Source: Thermomucor indicae-seudaticae
Taxonomy: Eukaryota; Mucoromycota; Mucoromycetes; Mucorales; Lichtheimiaceae
Direction: 5' to 3'
NCBI GenBank assembly: GCA_000787465.1
Contig: JSYX01000013.1
Location: 1 to 64,000 of the forward strand
DNA length: 64,000 bases
How positions within the stretch are numbered: position 1 is the first letter of the stretch; each line of letters opens with the position of its first letter. A program made the position numbers and the translations under genes. The notes below the pieces were generated by a model. The model was not told where the DNA came from. It saw only the letters and a list, made by a program, of their open reading frames with translations, and did not search any database. This document shows positions 56,753 to 64,000 of this stretch, piece by piece.

Positions 56753-57482
56753 ATGGAGGACGACGAACTCCAAGCGATCAGAGCCAAGCGTATGGCTGAA
56801 TTGCAAGCGCAAGCTGCAAAGTCTGGAGTATGAGAGGCGCAGCAGCAAGTCTTGAATGAAACCAGTGACGGCTAATGTCTCTACAGCAGATGGGTGGCGG
56901 TTCCCCTGTAGCCGGATCAGCAGCTGCCGATGACAATGAAAAGAAGCAGTGAGCATCTGATCGCTTTAAAGACACATATCCTCGCAGAACTGACATTGTG
57001 TGATAGGCAGATGGAAGAAATGAGACGCACGATGGCAAGTAACGCGTTCATTAGACACTTGTAAAAGCGGCCAGCTGATAGATAGGCCACCACTTAGCTA
57101 TTCCAAATCCTCGACAACAATGCTCGCGAAAGACGTAAGCCTTTAGCATTTTTCTGCGTTTTTTTCTCTCTCTCTATTCACGCTGAAAGCAAATAGTCGC
57201 ACGCATCCATATGGTCAAGGCAGATAAAGCCAGAGCAGTAGAAGATCTGCTGATTCGACTGGCGCAGACGAATCAGCTACGTAACAAAGTTTCTGAACAA
57301 CAGCTGATTGATCTGCTTGGGCAGATCAACCAACAAGAGTCGAGCGCGTCTCAAACGCGTATTGTGGTACGTCATACCAAGTCGTGGGGAGGGTAAATGT
57401 GCATTGACCAATATTTACAATCTTTTTCTAGTATAACCGACGGCGATTTGACGATGATTCGGATGAAGAGTATGATCTATAA
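56753..57482 (+). CDS. PDCD5-family protein
   Basis: PDCD5 proteins (yeast Ymr074c/Sdd2) are small helical nuclear and cytosolic proteins tied to apoptosis and chaperonin function. Exons 56753-56827, 56887-56948, 57007-57034, 57098-57134, 57197-57366 and 57432-57482 close in phase to 140 residues. The N-terminus MEDDELQAIRAKRMAELQAQ is the family start. MEEMRRTMLFQILDNNARER, then LARIHMVKADKARAVEDLLI and KVSEQQLIDLLGQINQQ form the three-helix core, and YNRRRFDDDSDEEYDL is the acidic tail. Intron 3 (57035-57097) must use a GC donor (ACGATG then GCAAGT) because only that gives the conserved RTMLFQILDNNARERL. The gene ends 22 bp from the COQ8 stop, tail to tail. Confidence 0.95.
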
Positions 57483-57504
57483 AACTTGTGCGAGAATAAT
57501 AAAT

Positions 57505-59329
57505 TTAGTCGACTGGGAAAAAGACTCTTTCGACTTCATCCCTCCATACAGCTTTTGTGTCGAATTTGCTGCCGAGCCTTGTGCAGAGCAAGAACGCACC
57601 GGAGAGTTTCTTGTGCAGTCCATAAGTTTCGTCGGGAGGCGGCGTTAACCGATGGCGCAGCATCACAGGGATCGTGTCTCGGACGCGCGCGGTGATGGTC
57701 TGGCGCGCAAAATCAAACACGTCCGGCGCATCCTTTCGGAACGGTTCACCAAGCACGAGGACACTGTCAATGTGTGCGTTGCGCATGACCGGTGTCTCGT
57801 ATCCGGTGACAAAGCCGAGCTTTTCCGAATACTCCCAGATGCGGTCGCGGTCGCCGCCTGCAGCCGCTTTCAGGATGCGTCCATACAGTGAAAGAAACTT
57901 GTCGCCGAATTCACGGCATGCACCGAAATCTAAAAGTTCGATTTGTCCTCCCTTGTGTGGGTTGTAGAAGAAGTTGGACCAGTTCGGGTCTGTCTGCATA
58001 AACCGGAAAGAAAAGACCTCTCTCAGACACAGACGCAATAGGTTTTCACCAAGTCGATTGCGTAGCTCCTGTGATTCTTGAACTGCTTTGGAAAGGGCTC
58101 GTCCATAGAGCCGTTCCAAGACCAAGACGCGTGAGGTGCAAAGGTCGGTCATGACCTGAGGCACCTTGTACCGCGTGTCGCCCTTTAGCAAGTCTCCGTA
58201 GCGCCTGGTATTCTCTGCCTCCCGAATGTAGTCGCATTCCCAGGCGAGTTCCTCCTTTGCGACGCGGATGGTGTTGTCCAAGTACAGTCCGCGCGGCAGC
58301 AAGTTGCTGAACGTGACGATGGCCTTGAGGTTATTCAGATCGCTATCGATCGCGTCTGCTACGCCTGGATACTGGATCTTGACCACCACGTCCTGGCCTG
58401 TCGAAGCCAGCTTGGCCGCATGCACTTGGCCAATCGATGCTGCTGCGATCGGGACTGGATCGAATTCCACAAAATGGGATTGCCAGTCGCTACCGAGTTC
58501 TTTGGACATGACTTTCTAATGGGAGAGCGCTGAGAAAGAAAAAGAAAAGAAAAGAGAGAGAGATAGAATTATCATTTACCTCCATTTGGCGTCTGGGCAT
58601 GTAATTGGCACTATCATGGACTCGAAGAAGAATCTGTTCCATTTGTGGCGGGATCCAGGAGTCTTTTTCCTTGTCACCCTGGATGCCTTGGATGCTCAAC
58701 ATCTGGCCCATCTTGAGCGCCGCTCCGCGCATCCGCGATATCTTTTCGACTAACAGATCCACGTTCTTCTCGTTGAGCATCACGGAGGATCCTTGGCTGT
58801 TCGATAGGCCCGTCGCGCGCTTGAACGACTCGGAGAGTGCACCCACGCCAAGACCTGTCGCGAGTGTACCGTAGTGCCACAATCGACCGATACGCGTCGT
58901 AGGAATCCTCGACTCCTTGAGCACTTTTCGGGGTTCTTGTGCTGCCATGGCCTCATCAACTGGTGCATCGACGTTGAGAGTCAACATGGGCGTGTTGTTG
59001 TTTTCTTGTAATGTCGGTGGCGGTGATACGGTGGTTGCTTCGCCTGCAGAGTATTCAGGTGGCGTGCTCGGTGCCTCTTCCATATTCAGGTCTCCGGCGG
59101 TGCATTCTTTTGCGACGTGGGCTTGCGGAGCCGCTGGTTCCTCTGAAGAATGTTCTGTTGCTGCTGCTGGCGGTGGTGGCGGCGTGACTAGGGTCGGTGT
59201 AGGATTGAGAATGCTGGAGGTAATGACGTGTCTGTAAATGGCATCGCGTTGGTTATTAAGAAATGTACATCCGACGCGTGCAAGTGCATTGGCTACGCAA
59301 TATAAATCGGCAGCAGCATGGCGAGACAT
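57505..59329 (-). CDS. COQ8: COQ8/ADCK3-type atypical kinase (UbiB family)
   Basis: COQ8 is a mitochondrial inner-membrane ATPase that supports the coenzyme Q biosynthetic complex. Two exons (58580-59329, 57505-58515) join in phase 0 to 586 residues. The N-terminal 140 residues are low-complexity and Pro/Ala-rich. The KxGQ motif reads GAALKMGQMLSIQ and precedes IPPQMEQIL. The Ala-rich loop is PIAAASIGQVHAA, replacing the kinase glycine loop. VVVKIQYPGVADAI holds the ATP-site lysine, ELAWECDYIREAEN follows, QTDPNWSNFFY is the catalytic-loop region, and IELLDFGACREF is the DFG motif. All the invariant UbiB positions are present. The C-terminal helical domain includes LHKKLSGAFLLCTRLGSKFD. The first ATG at 59329 was chosen as the longest in-frame start; a targeting sequence is not obvious. 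Confidence 0.95.
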
Positions 59330-59829
59330 TATTGTTTATCACGACAGTCAAGCCCCGACGGCTTCTTGACTGAACACAAAAAGGCTGGAAACAGAAAAGG
59401 GGGGGTCTTCTTTGAAAGGAAGGTTCCATGCGCCTTTATTTACCATCTCACGAACTTGCCGATCTCTTCTTGGGAAGGGACCAGATCGGTGTCATACCCC
59501 AACCATTGATGAAGCATAAATTTGCACTTGTTTGTGAATGCAAATCCAGCGTTGTTTATGTTATACTTAAATGGTAAGGAAAAGGAGCGCCATAGTTACT
59601 GACTTTGGATACAAGATCCGGGTCTCGGGTCAGCTGTTTTGGGGATTTAGCTCTGACCATTCATGGTTGGCCGATGTTATCTTGTGGCTCAAGATAAATA
59701 GGTGGCGGATCCAATCACGTGAAAAGTAGCGCACGCACTTGGACCTTCTGTTTTATCAATCAAGAAATCGAGAAGCAGGAGAAACTTTCTCTTTTCTCCC
59801 CCTTTCTTTCTCTTTTTTCTCTTGTCGTC
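59330..59829. promoter_or_regulatory. Divergent promoter region, COQ8 / MIT gene
   Basis: 500 bp between two divergent starts. A CT-rich tract at 59787-59822 abuts the MIT gene's ATG. No gene is seen. Confidence 0.5.
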
Positions 59830-61001
59830 ATGCCATTTCTGAGCAGTAAAAAACGCTCGCCTACACCGATATCGCGACTACCACTCCACAATATATCCTG
59901 TCCGACTGTCTATTCCAGTAACACGATTACGACTGTCCATCCTCATATCAGCAGAAGCAGCGGCTACTATGATCACCATTCGACCAGCAGCCCTGCGCGG
60001 CCCACGCCTTCCTGGACGTCCGAAATGAGTGTCTTGGCCGATAAGATTAGGCATTCTTCTTGCTGTTCTTCGCCCAACGGAAAAGACCTTGATCGAAAGA
60101 GTATCTCGCAAGGCATGAAGCTTGTTGCGATCGCTGCGGACGAATACCAAGACGGGAATAGGACCGTCGCGCTTGATATTTATTTATCCGGTATCGACAA
60201 GATCCTCATGGCTCTGCCCAGTACGTTCAATTTCAGCACCCCTTACCTCCGCGCGTTGAGATGATACTTATTTCTTAACTTGTAGACAAGACAGATCCAA
60301 AGACAAAAATGGCATTGCGAGAGAAATTAACAAGGTCCGTTCTTTTGGCATTTCATTCTATCGAGTTATCCTATAATCTGACTGTATCCTATAGTGTCCA
60401 GGAACGCGTCGGTATCCTCAGCATGGCCACTCAACATCGTCAACAGCAAAACAGTCTCGACCAACACCGACCCTTGTTTCCCTTTAGTTTATCAAATATC
60501 ATCCATCATCGTAGTCAAGATACCCCTTCCACGATCATCGCTTCTTCTCATGACCCCGTTGCTCGCTTTAAACGGTTTGCCCAATTTGTCATTAACGCGA
60601 CTGTTGCCTGTGCCGTCTTGATTAAACAATCACCTCTACCAGGTACAAAATAGAAAGATTGATGTGTGTGTCTGTGCGACTGACTCGCGTGTAAAAAAAA
60701 AGACATTGCGTATTTTATCTTTGGCTACTTTATCCAGCTGCTCCTCTGGATCGACAGCCAATACCACGTCGCACGAAAAGCTCAAGACGCCGGGATCGAA
60801 TGCGTCAAGTTGCTCTTGCAAGCGGACGAACAATATCATCTCCATGAATTGGCGACCGAAGCCATGTACATGTTTATTGCTGCCGGACTGAAAGCCGCGA
60901 TCGCGTATAAAGAAGCGCCCGGTTATCGGCCGTCGTCTCGGATACAGTACTGTGATGAGGATGATCCGCCTTGCCCACCAAAGTCTGCTAGAATCTGGTG
61001 A
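59830..61001 (+). CDS. MIT-domain protein
   Basis: MIT domains are three-helix bundles that bind ESCRT-III tails on endosomes or at abscission sites. Exons 59830-60220, 60286-60334, 60395-60642 and 60703-61001 close in phase to 328 residues. The N-terminal 90 residues are basic and Ser/Thr/Pro-rich. The MIT domain is at about 95-160: GMKLVAIAADEYQDGNRTVA, then LDIYLSGIDKILMALPNK and MALREKLTSVQERVGIL, with the A..A..YxxGxxxxALxxYxxgI pattern typical of Vps4/spartin-type MIT. The second half is helical and amphipathic (DPVARFKRFAQFVINATVACA, then WIDSQYHVARKAQDAGIECV and YHLHELATEAMYMFIAAGLK) with no enzyme motif. It therefore is not Vps4 or a kinase. It is probably an adaptor that reads ESCRT-III; the partner is unknown. 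Confidence 0.82.
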
Positions 61002-61478
61002 TGGAGCAAAGTGTAACCATCTTGTTTCTTTCTTTATTTGCTTTGTTAGATCTTGTTTGCAGTAAAGAGATCCATTTATATAAAACTGTTTGCAAGCCAA
61101 TAGGCTACCTAAGCTTTAAATGTGCTTAGAAAGGTTGTACATGCAGTACACGATCATTTGCTTTCGCTATAAACGAAAGCACATTTAATTTCAACCTTAT
61201 TTTGCAGCGCACGTCGTAATCCTCTTTCAGCGCAAACTGGATTTGCTACCATCATGCCACATGAACAATACCCAGTATCTCTTGTCGGCTTTCATCCAAG
61301 ACACTTGCGACTCCATGAACGCATTTCCTGGTCACTCACTTGACCTCGAGGTCTTTTTCCACAAGTATATTCCTATGCGAGCTTGACTTCAAGTACTACA
61401 TGTCTCGCCAATGATGAGGCAAATTGGATATTTTGATCAACTTGAGTCTTGAAGAAGCATCGATTGTAAGATCTATGT
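61002..61478. other. Convergent 3' region with inverted repeats
   Basis: This lies between the MIT stop and the TMX2 stop. It has a perfect 8-bp hairpin (TGCTTTCG at 61159-61166, CGAAAGCA at 61174-61181, 7-nt loop) and two further inverted pairs: TAAATGTGCTT (61117-61127) with AAGCACATTTA (61177-61187), and AAGGTTG (61131-61137) with CAACCTT (61192-61198). The two outer pairs interleave rather than nest. No coding signal is seen. Confidence 0.6.
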
Positions 61479-62550
61479 CTATTTATCAGCCAGCACCTTG
61501 TCAAGCTGAAACGCTTTGACCACTGTCGCCTACAGACACACACATTAGCTTTTCATTCGGTCAGGCATCTATATAATATGCCTTACCGCTTTCTTGCTCC
61601 ATCCTATTCGGGTAATGGTATCTTTGGTCGAGGTCGCGGCACTCGTCTTGGCCGTCTCTTGATCATTCGGGAGCGTCAATTCCGGTAGCCGTCGAATCTG
61701 GACTCCTTCGCGGAAAAGCAGAAGCGTTGGCAAGTCAAATGACGCTGGATCTCGGCTGATGGCATACTCTTCAGCAAGATCCCCATACACATCAATATCA
61801 ATTTTACCTAAAGTGACGTCCCTGAGTATAACTCTGCTCTCCCCTCCGTTTCTTTCTCTCTTGCCAACCTACCAAACTTTACATGCTCCGCCGTGTATTC
61901 CAGAGAAAGCTTAGCCAAGACGGCTTCAAAGTTCAAGCACGCAACCGACCAGTGCGCATACAGCATCACAACCCAATACTTCACAGGCTTCTGCTTCCCT
62001 TTACCATTCGTCTTTTTCCTCTGCACTTGTTCTCGAAACATGTCCTCGCTAAGTTCGGTAATCTTGCTGGGTCCCTGATACCAAGGCTGCGGAAACAGCG
62101 TGGACAGCACTGCGCTCTTGGATTACTTTCCTTGGCTCTCTGCAGGAACCAACCTTCCCTCTCTCTTACCTATCCAACCGCTGACATAACACAGCGAAGC
62201 CAAGACGCCTGACTTCCAGTACAACATGCAGAATGTAAAGAATTTCGTGTACAGAATCAACACGCTCACGAGTTCCTCTGCCGTTGAAGCCATAACACTC
62301 TTCCACACCGAAAAGACCACTAATGCAATGAATGCTTTGCTTTCGGCATCCTGTAACAAAGTACTGATCCCTTAGTGCTTTTTCTCACGGCCTCTCTTTT
62401 CTTTTTCATTCATACACTGAGACCCGTGATGGACGTTAACCGTTGATGCAGAAAATAGATAATGTACACAATGCCATAGAGACAATGGAGTACATAGTAC
62501 CGATGGAAAAGACGCTGGCGTAGTTCAGCCAGACTAGTCATAGTAGGCAT
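61479..62550 (-). CDS. TMX2-like thioredoxin-related transmembrane protein
   Basis: TMX2 proteins are ER-membrane thioredoxin-fold proteins, often at mitochondria-associated membranes. Exons 62441-62550, 62170-62363, 61873-62109, 61587-61807 and 61479-61529 close in phase to 270 residues. N-terminal hydrophobic segments include LYGIVYIIYFL, FIALVVFSVWKSVMAS and VLILYTKFFTFCMLYW. The thioredoxin-like domain reads YWVVMLYAHWSVACLNFEAV and FGKIDIDVYGDLAEEYAISR, then FDLPTLLLFREGVQIRRLP. The redox site is WSVAC in place of the animal TMX2 WSNDC; it has one Cys where Trx has CxxC, so it is probably not an oxidoreductase. The rest of the TMX2 pattern (FGKIDID, LPTLLLF, IGWSKK) is kept. A second in-frame ATG at 62541 is an alternative start. 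Confidence 0.9.
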
Positions 62551-63320
62551 TGCGCAGGGTCATTTCGACTTTTTCTTGCGCCTTCCCTCGTCTCAGATGG
62601 CATGTCTGGCGCAGCCAGCCAATAGAAATTCGCTCCATAGAGGGGGGACGCGTCCGAAAGCCAATACAGTCCATTTCTCGAGTCGATATGCTTATCGCTT
62701 CAGATCGATTATGCGAGACTACATAGTCATCCCCTGTCAGCCGTCCAATAGACATATCAAATACAAGAAAGGAACCCCCTTTTCCTTGTTTCAAATAGAT
62801 TCACCGTCGTTCATGGTCATTTATATTCATTAGGAAATGATTGCCCTTGGCAATAACCTCGTACAGGCAATGTCTCATGGATCAAACACCAAATCGAAAT
62901 CTGCTCGACTAAAGCCCAAAGAAATGGGAACATGCGTAGCTTTCGATACGGTTTTCGTTTCCTGCGTTTTCTTGCAAGACATTTCAAGCTACATGTAAAA
63001 CTTACTGCCACACCGGCCAAAGCGCATCCACGCGCCGAAACCCACCATCGCGTCGACAGCCGAAAACTTCCATGACAATCAGGGAAGCCAAGTCCTGGAC
63101 TGACCTCGAAACACAAACGGCTGCATAATCGGAACCTGAAAATTTTTTGTTTTCCTCTCGCGCTGAGGCTTATATTCGCCGCCCGGGGCCGCGCACTGAT
63201 GCTTCCTCCCTCTCTTTTCCTTTCAACGGGACATTGGCCATTCACGAGTGTATTCTGCACCCTAACTTGTCAGAATCAAGCGATAGCCGTTCCATTGAAG
63301 CAAAACTTTAAACCGCAAAC
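62551..63320. promoter_or_regulatory. Divergent promoter region, TMX2 / RPS0
   Basis: 770 bp between divergent starts. The minus frame at 62817-63260 is open for about 140 codons but Arg/Ser/Cys-rich and unlike a protein, so I treat it as chance. The last about 80 bp should be the 5' leader of the ribosomal gene. No clear TATA box was found. Confidence 0.5.
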
Positions 63321-64000
63321 ATGTCTCGTGTTCCAGCAAGTAAGTGCGCCAACCTGCCTTCTTTTTTTTGGTCATGTTCAGTTTTCGCTCATCGACTTGA
63401 ATTCGTATGCAGTTTTGAACCCCACCGAGCAAGATCTCCAGATGCTTCTGGCGGCCCAGTGCCACATTGGCACCAAGAACGTCACCTCTCGCATGACGCC
63501 TTACGTCTACAAGCGCCGTGCTGATGGTAACAAAATTTGAACGCGCCCCCCCAACGTTCCGCGCCAGAGAGAGCTGACCACACGTCCCATTTAACAAAAA
63601 AGGTATCAACATCATCAACCTCGGCAAGACCTGGGAAAAGTTGATCTTTGCCGCCCGTATCATCGGCGCCATCGAAAACCCTCAGGACATCTGCATCATC
63701 TCGGCTCGTCCTTATGGCCACCGCGCCGCTCTCAAGTTCGCGAAGTACGTTGGCTGCGAAGCCATCGTGGGCCGTTTCACCCCCGGTACTTTCACCAACT
63801 ACATCACGCGCTCGTTCCGCGAGCCGCGCTTGATCGTCTGCACCGATCCGCGCACGGACCACCAGGCCATCAAGGAAGCCTCGTACTGCAACATCCCCGT
63901 CATCGCCTTCGCAGACACCGACGCTCCCCTCCAGTTCGTCGATGTCGCGATCCCGACCAACAACAAGGCCAAGCACGCCATCGGTCTCATGTACTGGCTC
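63321..64000 (+). CDS. RPS0: 40S ribosomal protein uS2 (RPS0/RPSA), 5' part
   Basis: This is a component of the small ribosomal subunit, needed for 18S rRNA processing. Exons 63321-63339, 63413-63526 and 63603 to the window end close in phase for 177 codons. MSRVPA leads to [20 protein letters not shown] and [20 protein letters not shown], then [40 protein letters not shown] and [14 protein letters not shown]. These are the conserved uS2 blocks. Codon use is strongly C-biased, as for the peroxiredoxin. The gene runs off the right edge; about 80-110 residues are missing. Confidence 0.95.

Noticed and set aside
62817..63260. 147-codon minus-strand open frame upstream of RPS0
   Set aside because: Arg/Ser/Cys-rich composition, no start context, lies in a divergent promoter between two well-supported genes; probably chance.

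Overview
This window is fungal nuclear DNA. The genes are densely packed and spliced, with introns mostly 50-70 nt long carrying GT...AG ends and short 3' CTAA-like branch motifs. The gene set (cytosolic ribosomal proteins, septin, VAP, dynamin Vps1, LAM/Ysp sterol transporter, Kti12, COQ8, WNK kinase, NDT80/PhoG factor, HEN1) fits an early-diverging filamentous fungus, most likely Mucoromycota (Mucorales). I base that on gene content and on one protein (316-2628) that resembles large Mucoralean hypothetical families. Genus cannot be fixed from the sequence alone. There is no CRISPR array, plasmid, operon or prokaryotic signature, and I found no convincing tRNA or rRNA gene.

Layout. 0.3-2.6 kb: a multi-exon lineage-type protein (-). 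2.8-4.15 kb: a decayed Ty3/gypsy remnant, a frameshifted integrase C-terminus plus chromodomain flanked by direct repeats. 5.3-7.15 kb: an RRM protein and an atypical SDR (+). 7.5-9.9 kb: a WNK kinase (-). 10.9-12.6 kb: septin (-). 13.8-16.7 kb: VAP/Scs2 and a glycerolipid acyltransferase (+). 16.9-18.2 kb: HEN1 (-), divergent from a tiny KISH gene at 18.7-19.0 kb (+). 19.1-21.1 kb: an unrecognised helical protein (-). 21.4-23.4 kb: NDT80/PhoG factor (-). 23.4-26.6 kb: no assigned gene. 26.6-33.0 kb: a 2,125-residue CH-CH/coiled-coil/GAS2 protein (-). 34.4-36.1 kb: arrestin-like adaptor (-). 36.1-39.4 kb: gene-poor. 39.4-41.7 kb: KTI12 and a 2-Cys peroxiredoxin (+). 43.6-44.3 kb: eS27 (-). 46.2-50.1 kb: Q/A-rich protein and Vps1 (+). 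51.3-55.7 kb: LAM/Ysp-type protein (+). 55.9-56.3 kb: acidic protein (-). 56.75-57.5 kb: PDCD5 (+), tail-to-tail with COQ8 (57.5-59.3 kb, -). 59.8-61.0 kb: MIT-domain protein (+). 61.5-62.55 kb: TMX2 (-). 63.3 kb to the end: uS2/RPS0, cut by the right edge (+).

How the genes relate. They are not an operon, but membrane-contact and lipid functions recur: VAP, the ER acyltransferase, the LAM-type sterol protein, KISH, Vps1 and the arrestin adaptor. A cytoskeletal set (septin, CH-GAS2 giant) and housekeeping genes are interspersed. HEN1 implies that small RNAs are 2'-O-methylated in this organism.

Exon junctions were built by hand from reading frame and family fit, and I give them where they close in phase. 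Five introns require GC...AG ends. Several genes have first coding exons of only 3-25 nt, so simple ORF scans miss their starts.
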